From contig NZ_LXKN01000018.1 of assembly GCF_001692325.1 (NCBI RefSeq), positions 744,001-808,000 on the forward strand: a stretch of DNA of 64,000 nt, given 5' to 3'. Below are positions 8,470 to 16,913 of the stretch, piece by piece. A model generated the notes under the pieces. That model was given only the letters and a program-made list of their open reading frames with translations. It was not told where the DNA came from and ran no database searches. Position numbers and translations under genes: made by a program. The DNA comes from Rhizobium sp. AC27/96. Lineage in GTDB: Bacteria > Pseudomonadota > Alphaproteobacteria > Rhizobiales > Rhizobiaceae. Positions within the stretch are counted from its first letter, which is position 1; each line of letters begins with the position of its first letter.

Positions 8470-9988
8470 GACTGTACTCCTTGTAGGCGAGTGAGAGGAT
8501 CCTGCTCTCTTCGAATTGGTCCCGGGCTATTTCTCCGGCGATCTTGCCGTCCGAGAACACGATGATGCGATGGCAAATGCTGATGAGTTCGGGAAGGTCG
8601 GAGGAAACGACCAGAACGCCCTTTCCTTCAGCGGCAAACTTCCACAGAAGATCGTAGATTTCTGCCTTCGCGCCCACGTCGATCCCGCGTGTCGGCTCAT
8701 CGAAGATCAGCACCTTCGGGCCGCGGAACAGCCATTTTGCGATGACGACCTTCTGCTGATTGCCGCCGGAAAACGTCCGGACCACCTGATGGACGGACGG
8801 TGTCTTTATATGCAGTTCCCGCACGAGGCGTTGCGACTGCTCGTCCTCGGTCTTTCGGCTCATCAAGCCCCTGCTGGAGACCTTGCCGAGATCGGTGATG
8901 GTGGTGTTTTCGGCGCAGCTCATGTCGAGCATCAAGCCCTGCGTCTTGCGGTCTTCGGTTGCCAGGCACAGCCCCGCTGCAACGGCACCCCTTGGCGAAT
9001 TGATCTGGACCGGCTCGCCATTTATGCGAATTTCGCCGGCGGCCTTCACATCCGCGCCGAATATGGCGCGAACCGCCTCCGTTCGGCCGCTGCCCACGAG
9101 ACCGGCAATGCCGACGATTTCGCCCTTGGCGACAGAAAATGACAATTCCGGGCTGCTTCGCGTCACCTTCAAACCGGAGACACCGAGCGCTTCGCCGGAG
9201 ACGACGCTGTCGCCGTGAAAAGCATTGTGGTCAGAGAGAGCCCGCCCGACCATCAGTTCAACGATCTGCGGAATACCCAATCCTGCGAGCGGCCGGGTGA
9301 CCACATGCTGACCATCGCGCAGGATAGTGACGTCGTCACCCACCTCGAAGATCTCCTCGAGCCTATGGGAGATATAAAGCGTCGTGACGCCCCGCGCCTT
9401 CAGCCGCTTCAGAATTTCGAACAGGCGATCAACCTCCTTGGAGGTCAAGGTCGCCGTCGGTTCGTCGAGAACGAGAAGTTTGCTCTCATAGCAGAGCGCC
9501 TTGGCGATCTCGAGCAGTTGCAACTGCGCGACGCTCAAGCGGCTGGCAAGCGTCGTCGGCGCAACGTCGAGGCCGACCTCGGCCAGGAGTTCCGCCGCCC
9601 TCGCGTTCATCTGCTTGTAGTTCACCAGGCCATATCGGCGCGGCAGATGCTCAAACAGGAGATTTTCGGCAACGCTGAGATTGGAAAGAGGATGCAATTC
9701 CTGATGGATGACGCGGATGCCCGCCTTGAACGCTTCCAGTGGAGAGGCCGGATCATAGCGCATGCCGTCGAACAGGATTTGACCATCATCAGGCTTGAAG
9801 ACGCCGCCGAGCAGGTTGATGAGGGTGGACTTGCCCGCACCGTTTTCACCCAAGAGAACATGCCCCTTGCCGCGACCGATATTTATCGAGACATCCTTGA
9901 GCGCAACGACACCCGGGAAGCGCTTGCCTATCCCTTCCAGCTTCAGGATGTAGTCATCTGCCGCGTCTGACACGTCCACCTCATGCAT
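8453..9988 (-). CDS. Sugar ABC transporter ATP-binding protein, RbsA type
   Basis: 511 residues with two tandem ATPase domains as in RbsA/MglA. The first has Walker A GENGAGKSTLINLLGG (about residue 50), signature LSVAQLQLLEIAKAL and Walker B LLVLDEPTATL. The second has the degenerate GLVGSGRTEAVRAIFG Walker A and FSGGNQQKVVIAKWL signature with IFDEPTRGIDVGAK. Both are intact. It follows the binding-protein gene after a 157-base gap holding two hairpins. Confidence 0.92.
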   Translation of the reverse strand: MHEVDVSDAADDYILKLEGIGKRFPGVVALKDVSINIGRGKGHVLLGENGAGKSTLINLLGGVFKPDDGQILFDGMRYDPASPLEAFKAGIRVIHQELHPLSNLSVAENLLFEHLPRRYGLVNYKQMNARAAELLAEVGLDVAPTTLASRLSVAQLQLLEIAKALCYESKLLVLDEPTATLTSKEVDRLFEILKRLKARGVTTLYISHRLEEIFEVGDDVTILRDGQHVVTRPLAGLGIPQIVELMVGRALSDHNAFHGDSVVSGEALGVSGLKVTRSSPELSFSVAKGEIVGIAGLVGSGRTEAVRAIFGADVKAAGEIRINGEPVQINSPRGAVAAGLCLATEDRKTQGLMLDMSCAENTTITDLGKVSSRGLMSRKTEDEQSQRLVRELHIKTPSVHQVVRTFSGGNQQKVVIAKWLFRGPKVLIFDEPTRGIDVGAKAEIYDLLWKFAAEGKGVLVVSSDLPELISICHRIIVFSDGKIAGEIARDQFEESRILSLAYKEYSRVRQH

Positions 9989-10039
9989 GGTCTATTGAAA
10001 TAGAAAATGGCCATCCACCCACTGGTGACGCCCATACGA

Positions 10040-10057
10040 GCCAAAACGAGTTTTGGC
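10040..10057. other. Perfect hairpin in ABC operon leader gap
   Basis: GCCAAAAC (10040-10047) / GTTTTGGC (10050-10057), the closer of two hairpins to the ATPase start. No T tract on the minus strand. Likely part of an intercistronic structure that sets unequal expression of binding protein and ATPase. Confidence 0.4.
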
Positions 10058-10092
10058 GGGCATCTCCATGGGAAAGTCATCGCTTGGCGGTC

Positions 10093-10116
10093 AACGCCGG
10101 CCAAGGAGCCGGCGTT
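10093..10116 (-). terminator. Intercistronic hairpin (partial terminator or mRNA stabiliser)
   Basis: Perfect 9-base stem AACGCCGGC (10093-10101) / GCCGGCGTT (10108-10116) with loop CAAGGA, 30 bases past the binding-protein stop. On the minus strand there is no T tract, so full termination is unlikely. Such stems after binding-protein genes commonly raise the level of the upstream message. Confidence 0.5.
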
Positions 10117-10145
10117 TTCTTCAGCTAAAAAGCCAAGGGCTCGGA

Positions 10146-11132
10146 TTACTTGATATCCTTGGCGGTGATGAGCGTGACGTCCGTCTTGACCCAGCCGGTG
10201 AACTTTTCGCCGGCATATTCGCGAAGGCCGTACTTGATGCCCATGGCCGCCATTTCCGCGCCATACTGCTCGACGGTGGCCAGCATCTTGCCATCCTTGA
10301 TCAAGGGTTTGACGGACGGAATATTATCGAAGCCGACGACCTTGATCTTGCCGCTCTGGCCGGACGCATCGAGAGCCTTGACGACGCCGAGAGCCATGGA
10401 GTCGTTTGCAGCCATGACGCCCTGAATATCCTTATACTTGGTCAGGAAATTCGTCATGACGGTGTTGGCTTCTTCCGTCTCCCAATGCGCGGTCTTGCTG
10501 TCGAGAAGCTCGAGCTTGCCGTTCTTGATGGAGTCCATGAAGCCTACCTTGCGCTCCTTGGCATTGTCAGCTTCAGGATTGCCTTCCAGGATCACGACCT
10601 TGGCGCCCGGCCCCAGATCCTTGGCAAGCGCATCGCCCGAAAGCTTGGCGCCCTCGGTGTTGTCAGGCCCGAAGAAAGCGAGATCGATGCCGGCTGCCTT
10701 CTTGGCATCGGCATCGAGCGGCACGTCGATGTTGATGACCTTGACGCCGGCCTTCACAGCCTTTGCAAGCGGCGTGGCCATGGCCTTGGAATCGGCCGGC
10801 GCGACGACGATGATGTCGTATTTCTGCGTCACGAAGTTTTCGACGGCATCGACCTGCGAAGCAAAGTCACGTTCGTCCTTCATGCCAACGGCTTTAAAGT
10901 CGAACTTGTCCTTGTTTTCAGCCGCATATTTGTCGGCGCCGGCCTTCATCTGCTTGAAGAACTCGTTCGACAAGGACTTCATGATCAAGCCGACCTTGGG
11001 CTTGCCAGCCGCGAAGGCGGGCGAGACGCCGCAGGACAGCGCAAGCACCAGCGTGCCTGCAAGGCCGAGCTTCAGTGCCGCGCGGCGCGGTGCGTTGACC
11101 AAGACGGATTCATACTTTTTGGAATTGGACAT
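10146..11132 (-). CDS. Sugar ABC transporter substrate-binding protein (Peripla_BP_4)
   Basis: 328 residues. N-terminal export signal: basic NAPRRAALKLGLAG, hydrophobic core, cleavage near AFA-AGKPK. The mature domain has VGLIMKSLSNEFFKQMKAGA, IIVVAPADSKAM, GVMAANDSMALGVVKAL and VVGFDNI, as in RbsB-like proteins. The start at 11132 has GGGAGGAG upstream and is preferred over the long upstream extension. First gene of the RbsABC-type operon; two copies of a likely LacI operator lie upstream. Confidence 0.9.
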   Translation of the reverse strand: MSNSKKYESVLVNAPRRAALKLGLAGTLVLALSCGVSPAFAAGKPKVGLIMKSLSNEFFKQMKAGADKYAAENKDKFDFKAVGMKDERDFASQVDAVENFVTQKYDIIVVAPADSKAMATPLAKAVKAGVKVINIDVPLDADAKKAAGIDLAFFGPDNTEGAKLSGDALAKDLGPGAKVVILEGNPEADNAKERKVGFMDSIKNGKLELLDSKTAHWETEEANTVMTNFLTKYKDIQGVMAANDSMALGVVKALDASGQSGKIKVVGFDNIPSVKPLIKDGKMLATVEQYGAEMAAMGIKYGLREYAGEKFTGWVKTDVTLITAKDIK

Positions 11133-11185
11133 TTTTCTCCTCCCGAACGGTTCTGAGCTCAGCTCCACCTGAGTTGTCAGCGACA

Positions 11186-11199
11186 ATGAACCGTTTCCA
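11186..11199. promoter_or_regulatory. Likely LacI-family operator, copy 1
   Basis: The 14-mer ATGAACCGTTTCCA, a pseudo-palindrome of the LacI-family kind with central CG, occurs here and again, identical, at 11301-11314. Both are in the divergent gap between the sugar transporter and the LacI regulator. A half-site GGAAACG also lies at 11242-11248. Confidence 0.6.
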
Positions 11200-11300
11200 C
11201 GCCTATTGGGTAGCAACGCTCCCGGAGATTGTCAAGGCGCCGGAAACGACACAAAATCCAGCATGGATTGCAATTTGCAGCGCTTGCGTCAGAATGCATG

Positions 11301-11314
11301 ATGAACCGTTTCCA
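11301..11314. promoter_or_regulatory. Likely LacI-family operator, copy 2
   Basis: Exact repeat of the 14-mer at 11186, 115 bases apart start to start, about 11 helical turns, which would suit looping by a tetrameric or two dimeric repressors (inference). Confidence 0.6.
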
Positions 11315-11446
11315 TACCTCGCGATCTATGCGGCCAGATTTAAGATGCGTCGCTTCGACTAAGACGATAGAGACCACTAGCTGAAAGCCTGAATCACGCA
11401 CCTTTGGGGCGGCTGACGGCAAAGAAGAAGGACTTATGTTTCTGTT

Positions 11447-12457
11447 ATGCCAAAGGTCGGAATTCGGGACGTTGCCAGGCTCGCAGGCGTTTCTACCGGG
11501 ACTGTTTCGAGGGTCTTGAATGACCACCCCTCTGTCACCCAGGAATTGAGAACGCGGGTCAGCGGCATCATCAATGAACTCGGCTATATGCCGGATCCGT
11601 CCGCAAGAAGCATGCGCAGCAAGGTCAGCCGCCTCATCGGCATCGTCATTCCGGATCTGACCAATCCCTTCTTTTCGGAACTTGTTCAGTCTGCCGAGCA
11701 AGCCGCCGCTGATCACGGCTACAACATCATCGTCATGACCTCCTTCGACCACGCTGCCAAGGAAGCCGACCGTATCAGGCAACTGACAAGCCGAAAGGTG
11801 GACGGCATCATCCTCGTTCCGAGCAACGATTTCCATACGCTGAAACTGCCGAAGGGGCTGCCGATCGTCGTCGTCGACCGCCTCATGCCGGGATATTCAG
11901 GCATCGCCTCCGATCACCGCAACGGGGTCCGCCTTGGCGTCGAATATCTTCTGAAGCTCGGCCACCGCCGCATCGGCTTCATTTCCGGCCCCAAGCACTC
12001 GGTCCCAGCCAATGATCGCCTCAAGGGCTATCTGGACGCGATGGAACAGGCCGGCGGCGGCGTACAGAGGGTCGGGTCAACGCTGGTTGCAGAGGCCGCT
12101 TTCGACTATGAAAGCGGCCGATCTGCCGGAAACTACCTGCTCGCGCGTGCCCGCAATGAGCGCCCGACGGCGATATTTACGAGCTCCGACCAACAGGCGA
12201 TCGGCTGCATGAGGGCGGCCTATGATCTGGGAATCCCGATACCCGCAGCTCTTTCCATCGTCGGGTTCGACGGCATCCCGCTCTCCAGCATGACAATCCC
12301 GCGCCTGACGACAGTGAAGCAACCAATTCAAAAGATCGCGGCGGCGGCGGTGGCGGTTCTGTTGAACGAGCAACCCGTGCCGAGCATCGGCAACTCCACC
12401 CTGTTTCCCTGCGAACTCTCGGAGGGCGAAACGACCGCCGCTCCTCAGCCCGACTAG
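11447..12457 (+). CDS. LacI-family transcriptional repressor
   Basis: 336 residues. N-terminal helix-turn-helix VGIRDVARLAGVSTGTVSRV followed by LNDHPSVTQELRTRV and the hinge helix region PSARSMRSKVS. The ligand domain starts LIGIVIPDLTNPFFSELVQ and holds VVVDRLMPG, RLGVEYLLKLGHRRIGFISG and TAIFTSSDQQAIG. Divergent from the sugar ABC operon, which it most likely represses through the repeated 14-mer operators. Its stop overlaps the convergent isoaspartyl peptidase stop by 4 bases. Confidence 0.92.
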   Translation: MPKVGIRDVARLAGVSTGTVSRVLNDHPSVTQELRTRVSGIINELGYMPDPSARSMRSKVSRLIGIVIPDLTNPFFSELVQSAEQAAADHGYNIIVMTSFDHAAKEADRIRQLTSRKVDGIILVPSNDFHTLKLPKGLPIVVVDRLMPGYSGIASDHRNGVRLGVEYLLKLGHRRIGFISGPKHSVPANDRLKGYLDAMEQAGGGVQRVGSTLVAEAAFDYESGRSAGNYLLARARNERPTAIFTSSDQQAIGCMRAAYDLGIPIPAALSIVGFDGIPLSSMTIPRLTTVKQPIQKIAAAAVAVLLNEQPVPSIGNSTLFPCELSEGETTAAPQPD

Positions 12458-13401
12458 AACAACTCTACTTCATGGACCTCTTCATGAGTGGCAACGAAGG
12501 CTCTGCCCTCCGGCGTCACCCAACCGCGAAACATCCCCGGCGTGTTATAAGGCGCGACGATGACACCCTCGGCATCGATCGCAATCAGCCCGGCTCCGAT
12601 TTGGTGGCGCGCCAGATCTTCATTGATAAGCCCCTCGGCCGCGGTTGCAATGTCCTGCTTCAGATAGGCTATGCGGGACGCGATCTCGTGTCCCAGCACG
12701 TAGCGAATGAAGAGCTCGCCCTTGCCGGTGCCTGAAACCGCACAGACGCCGTCCCGCGCGTAGGTTCCCGCTCCGATCACCGGGCTGTCACCCACACGCC
12801 CGTCGGGCTTGTTGGTGTAGCCGCCCGTCGAGGTCGCCGCGGCGAGATGGCCGGCGGCATCGAGCGCCACCGCGCCGACAGTGCCGTGCTTCTCGTTTTC
12901 GCTCGCTTCCGTTCCCGCCGCTGCGTGGCGCTTCATCGCCGCCAGAGCCTCGACCCGTTTCGGCGTGGTGAAATAGGACTGCGGCTCGAGCTGCAAACCC
13001 TTTTCCTGCGCGAAGCGGTCGGCCGCGGGGCCGGTCAGATAGACGGCACGACCATCCTCCATCAGGACACGCGCCGCCTTGATCGGATTGCGGATCGCTC
13101 GCGACGCGCTGATGGCGCCCGCCTCCAGCGTCGCTCCGTTCATGATCGACGCATCGAGCTCGTGCACGCCGTTTTCGTTGAGAGCCGCGCCGTGGCCCGC
13201 ATTGAAATGCGCGCTGTCTTCCATCACAAGAACAGCGGCCTCGACCGCATCAATCGCATGGCGACCGGCCTTGAGCTGTGCATAGCCGGCGCGCAAGGCA
13301 GCGGCCATGTCACGGCGGGCGCCATCCCATTCTTCCGCAGTCATAGTGTCTTGCGACATGACCCCGCAGCCACCGTGGATGGCAAGTGCAATTCCAGTCA
13401 T
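12454..13401 (-). CDS. iaaA: Isoaspartyl peptidase / plant-type L-asparaginase (Ntn hydrolase)
   Basis: 315 residues. Starts IALAIHGGCGVMS, typical of the family. The autoprocessing nucleophile is the Thr of KHGTVGAVALD (about residue 180), followed by STGGYTNKPDGRVGDSPVIG, the substrate-binding loop. Cleavage before this Thr would give alpha and beta chains. The enzyme removes isoaspartyl dipeptides and asparagine in the cytoplasm. The start at 13401 has GGGAGAAAGGG upstream; longer starts lack homology. Confidence 0.88.
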   Translation of the reverse strand: MTGIALAIHGGCGVMSQDTMTAEEWDGARRDMAAALRAGYAQLKAGRHAIDAVEAAVLVMEDSAHFNAGHGAALNENGVHELDASIMNGATLEAGAISASRAIRNPIKAARVLMEDGRAVYLTGPAADRFAQEKGLQLEPQSYFTTPKRVEALAAMKRHAAAGTEASENEKHGTVGAVALDAAGHLAAATSTGGYTNKPDGRVGDSPVIGAGTYARDGVCAVSGTGKGELFIRYVLGHEIASRIAYLKQDIATAAEGLINEDLARHQIGAGLIAIDAEGVIVAPYNTPGMFRGWVTPEGRAFVATHEEVHEVELF

Positions 13402-13534
13402 TCCCTTTCTCCCACTCCGTATCATTGCGCCACGAGCGCTCATTGCCGACCCGGCAGATAGCATCTGACCGTAAAAATAGGGATCGCTCAGCGCATGTCC
13501 CACATTATCAGAACGAAAACCGACGCCTCCGGTG

Positions 13535-15199
13535 TCAGACCAGGCTGGCCTTGTCCGTATCTTCCTGCAGCGCGCGGCTTGCTCCGCTGTCTTCGGCCCC
13601 AAGAACGGCATAGCCGATGCTCGCAAGATGGGAGTTCACCAGCTTGAGATCGCGCAGCGTCGCCAGAAACAGGTTGCTTGAACCGAGCACGGCGGGATTG
13701 GCGCCGCCAAGGCGCAAAAGATGATCCCTCGCCGCGGTCCGCTCCGCTTCATTGAGGTGCCGCTTGGCATCCACCAATTCCTGCGCCGAGCGTGGATCTT
13801 CCGTCGTCAATGTCGACAGTGCCAGCCGCAGATCCGAGGCAACTTCGGTCTGAATGGTTTGCAAGGCAGCGTGGTCCGCCGCATTGATGGAGCCTTCGGG
13901 CCGTCGGGCGACCTGATCGAGGCAACGCTCGAGAATATCACCGGCATGGCCGAGATTGACAGCGAATTCGATGACATCGGACAGGCGGCTGGCGTCACGA
14001 TCTGTCAGTTCAGATGGTTCCATCCGGGCCAGATAGGCTTTGACGGCCTCGTGCAGCATATCAAGCTCTTTGCCGAGCCGAACGGCCTGTGACGTTGCGT
14101 GCTTGTCCGGCCGGGAAAGATCGGCTGGAACCAGCCGCAGGAGTGCCTCGACCAGATCGCCCATGCGGAGGATTTCACGCGCGGCGCTGGCAAGGGCAAG
14201 ATAGGGCGTTTCGAGCACCGACTTGTCGAGAAAAAGCGGCCGTGCTGCATCCCCGGCCGGCTTGACCTTTTCGGGATAGAGCTTGATCAGCAGGGACTGA
14301 GTTGGGCCCAACAGGCCGACGCAGACGACCGCCAGAACCACATTGAAAGCAAGATGAAAATCCGTAAGCACCGAGGCCGGATCCGCGACATACCGCTGGA
14401 AAAGATCTGCCAGGGGCGGCAGAAAAGGCAGCGCGACAATGCAGCCGATCGCACGGAACAGCAAGTTGCCGACCGGCACGCGGCGGTTGGCGGGGTTGGC
14501 GCCGTTCGTTTCGAAAACCGGAGGCAGCGCGCCTCCAAGATTGGCGCCCAGCACCAATGCGAGGCCGGCGGTCGGCGTTATCACGTCACCCGCCGCAAGC
14601 CCCACCAGCAGCAGCATAACGGCAACGCTGGAATGCGCAGCGAATGTCAGCATAGCCGCCAGCAATACGTCGAGTACCGGATCACCGGTGATCGCATCGA
14701 GGATGCTGCGGAGAACCGGAGCCGTGCTGACCGGCTGGATCGTCTGCACGAGCCCATGCAGCGCGAGCAGCATCAGGCCGAGCCCGATACCGACGCGTCC
14801 CAGTTGGCGCATGCGGCCCTTGGGTCCACGTTTGAACGCGACATATCCGGCCAGCAGCAGCAGAGGCGAAATGAAAGAAACGTCGAAGGAAAGCGCCTTG
14901 ACGATCAGCGCGGTCCCGACATTGGCGCCCAGCATGACCGCCAGAGCCGGAATAAGGGCAACGGCGCCACGCGCGGCAAAGGAGGTGACCATCATGACCG
15001 TCGCCGTGCTGCTCTGGAGCAGCATCGTGACACCCGCACCGGCAGCAACGGCAACCAGCCGGTTACGCAAGGCGCGTCCGAGCACACGTCTCAGATCCGA
15101 GCCGAAAGCCTTTTCGATGCCGCCCTGAACCATACGCATGCCCCAAAGCAGCAGCGCAACGTGTCCCATGAGTTCCAAGATGACGAGACTGCCGGTCAT
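13535..15199 (-). CDS. Na/Pi cotransporter family protein with PhoU-like C-terminus
   Basis: 554 residues. N-terminal half (to about residue 310) is membrane-embedded with the duplicated family motif: GAGVTMLLQSSTATVMMVTS and the second repeat FAAHSSVAVMLLLVGLAAG. Gly-Ala-Asn-Val-Gly-Thr and GANLGG follow each repeat. The C-terminal 220 residues are helical and PhoU-like. Resembles YjbB/NptA proteins that move phosphate, often as exporters. Single gene; the downstream peptidase is 133 bases away on the same strand. Confidence 0.85.
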   Translation of the reverse strand: MTGSLVILELMGHVALLLWGMRMVQGGIEKAFGSDLRRVLGRALRNRLVAVAAGAGVTMLLQSSTATVMMVTSFAARGAVALIPALAVMLGANVGTALIVKALSFDVSFISPLLLLAGYVAFKRGPKGRMRQLGRVGIGLGLMLLALHGLVQTIQPVSTAPVLRSILDAITGDPVLDVLLAAMLTFAAHSSVAVMLLLVGLAAGDVITPTAGLALVLGANLGGALPPVFETNGANPANRRVPVGNLLFRAIGCIVALPFLPPLADLFQRYVADPASVLTDFHLAFNVVLAVVCVGLLGPTQSLLIKLYPEKVKPAGDAARPLFLDKSVLETPYLALASAAREILRMGDLVEALLRLVPADLSRPDKHATSQAVRLGKELDMLHEAVKAYLARMEPSELTDRDASRLSDVIEFAVNLGHAGDILERCLDQVARRPEGSINAADHAALQTIQTEVASDLRLALSTLTTEDPRSAQELVDAKRHLNEAERTAARDHLLRLGGANPAVLGSSNLFLATLRDLKLVNSHLASIGYAVLGAEDSGASRALQEDTDKASLV

Positions 15200-15775
15200 G
15201 ACGAATATCCGGTTGGTGGTGAAAACAATGGATGGCGGCAGGCCGGAAGCTCACGTCATCCGGCATCGCTATTTGCAAGACGTAACATTTCGACCGTGAT
15301 CAGGCTCCAACACGGCAGATTGTCGATTGAACTGCACGCATGGGTAACATGCGGATGACGACAGCAGGATAACCGCGCAATGGCCTATCCTGTGACGCCA
15401 AAAGGCGGTCCGCTCGAAGATGATGTTCATGGCACCGACCTCCTTCGGCTCGCTCATTGGTTCGACCCGAGAAGCCAGTGCCGTAGGATCAACGCCTCAG
15501 GTGTCGGCTCCTGCGATCACATGGTCTGCCCGGATATTGGATCGACGCGACACCTGGAGCCTGTGACAGACGTTGACTGCCGCATTCCATGTGCTGGCGA
15601 CGAGGTCGCGGGTTCATGTGTTCCTCTATGACGTTTTAGGCTCGATCAAACCAGGCATCCCGGGATGCGAGAACTCCAGTTAAACTGGTGTATACGTCGC
15701 TGCGACATCAGATCAATCAATACTTTGGTATAATCGATCGACTTCAGAATGGTTCACGCCGATGCAACCCTGACT
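15200..15775. other. Non-coding gap, nothing recognised
   Basis: 576 bases between two minus-strand units. Short frames exist on both strands but none has a ribosome-binding site together with a recognisable product. It must hold the Na/Pi gene promoter and the 3' end of the mrp message; no strong hairpin plus T tract was seen. Confidence 0.5.
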
Positions 15776-16159
15776 TTACGGCGCCTGCTGCTCGGCCGGA
15801 GGCTCAGTTGGTGTGTTCTTCGGCGGAACAATACCGTTCTGCTCGGCACGATCGCGATGGAGTGCGGCACGAGCCAGCAGCATGAAGGTGATCGGCGTTG
15901 TCACGGTCACGAAGATGCCGATCAGAAGCTCGTGGATGACGAGCGATTCGGTCGATATCGAGAAAAAGATCATCGAAGCCAGCATGATCGCGCCGATACC
16001 GCCGCTCGTTCCCAATGTCGGGGCGTGAATGCGCTCGTAAAACGTTCGAAGTTTCAGGAAGCCGATGGCACCAACGAGGGTGAGAAAAGCGCCGATGACG
16101 AGCAATCCGCCGACAGGAATCGCAGCCCAGAGCGGCAAGGTTTCAAACGAGGTGCTCAT
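15776..16159 (-). CDS. mrpG: Mrp (Pha) cation/proton antiporter subunit G
   Basis: 127 residues. Three transmembrane helices with the family core GAIGFLKLRTFYERIHAPTL and GIFVTVTTPITFMLLARAA. The ATG at 16159 overlaps the mrpF stop as ATGA. A polar C-terminal tail (about 20 residues) ends the protein. Last gene of the operon; all Mrp subunits assemble into one membrane complex exchanging Na+ or K+ for H+. Confidence 0.9.
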   Translation of the reverse strand: MSTSFETLPLWAAIPVGGLLVIGAFLTLVGAIGFLKLRTFYERIHAPTLGTSGGIGAIMLASMIFFSISTESLVIHELLIGIFVTVTTPITFMLLARAALHRDRAEQNGIVPPKNTPTEPPAEQQAP

Positions 16160-16437
16160 TCGATCACCTCCCCGCGCATCAGAAATTTTGCCAGCGCGAC
16201 GGTTGCGACAAAGCCCAGCATGCCGATGACCAGAGCAGCTTCGAAATAGACGACACGCCCGGTACCGATGCCGAAGGTGAGCAGCAGCAGCATGGCATTC
16301 ACATACAGCGTATCGAGCGCGATGATGCGATCCTGGGCGCGCGGGCCGCGAAACATGCGAATGGACGCAATCGCCATGGCAGCCACGATCATCAACTGCG
16401 CTGCAGCGACGGATATCTGGATGATCATTGCGCTCAT
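16156..16437 (-). CDS. mrpF: Mrp (Pha) cation/proton antiporter subunit F
   Basis: 93 residues, three hydrophobic helices, with the family motif MFRGPRAQDRIIALDTLYVN. Start overlaps mrpE stop (ATGA), stop overlaps mrpG start. Length is normal for the subunit. Confidence 0.9.
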   Translation of the reverse strand: MSAMIIQISVAAAQLMIVAAMAIASIRMFRGPRAQDRIIALDTLYVNAMLLLLTFGIGTGRVVYFEAALVIGMLGFVATVALAKFLMRGEVIE

Positions 16438-16913
16438 GCAAATATCTCCATCAGCAAACTCTCGTATCGATTGGCGACGGTGTCACGCCATTGCGCCTCG
16501 TTCTCGAGATCGAGCACATGAAGCAGAACCGTATTGTCGTTGGAATCATACTCAAGCCATGCAGAGCCGGGCGTGCTGGTGAGAATGACCGCCAACAGCG
16601 CCAGCGGAATCTGATCGCGAACCCGCAGTTCCAGGGTCACGAAACCCGGCGTCGTCTTTCGCGAACGGCCCCTCAGAATAATCCAGGCCACCTGAACATT
16701 CGACTTCAGGACATCGAAGACCACACGAAAGAACAGCTTGGGCAGCAGATACCACTTCCGCAGTTTCGGCTTCTCGGGACGCAGCGACGCCATGGCCCAG
16801 GACGCGAAGACGGCGACGATGGTGCCAAGGATAAGATGGCCGAGCGTGAAACCGTTCAGCAACAGCCAGGTCAGGATCAAGCTTAGCGTCAGAAGCGGAT
16901 ATGGCAGCATCAC
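16434..16913 (-). CDS. mrpE: Mrp (Pha) cation/proton antiporter subunit E
   Basis: 159 residues with two N-terminal membrane helices followed by a cytoplasmic domain. Family segments: LLLNGFTLGHLILGTIVAVF, FRVVFDVLKSNVQVAWIILR, ILTSTPGSAWLEY. Start overlaps the mrpD stop (ATGA). Confidence 0.9.
   Translation of the reverse strand: MMLPYPLLTLSLILTWLLLNGFTLGHLILGTIVAVFASWAMASLRPEKPKLRKWYLLPKLFFRVVFDVLKSNVQVAWIILRGRSRKTTPGFVTLELRVRDQIPLALLAVILTSTPGSAWLEYDSNDNTVLLHVLDLENEAQWRDTVANRYESLLMEIFA

Noticed and set aside
7324..8565. 413-codon plus-strand frame opposite the sugar permease
   Set aside because: Composition (Asp/Arg/His/Gln-rich) is that of the antisense of a membrane-protein gene; the opposite strand encodes a clear RbsC permease.
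15269..15631. Short frames between the Na/Pi gene and mrpG
   Set aside because: No ribosome-binding site, no recognisable product on either strand.
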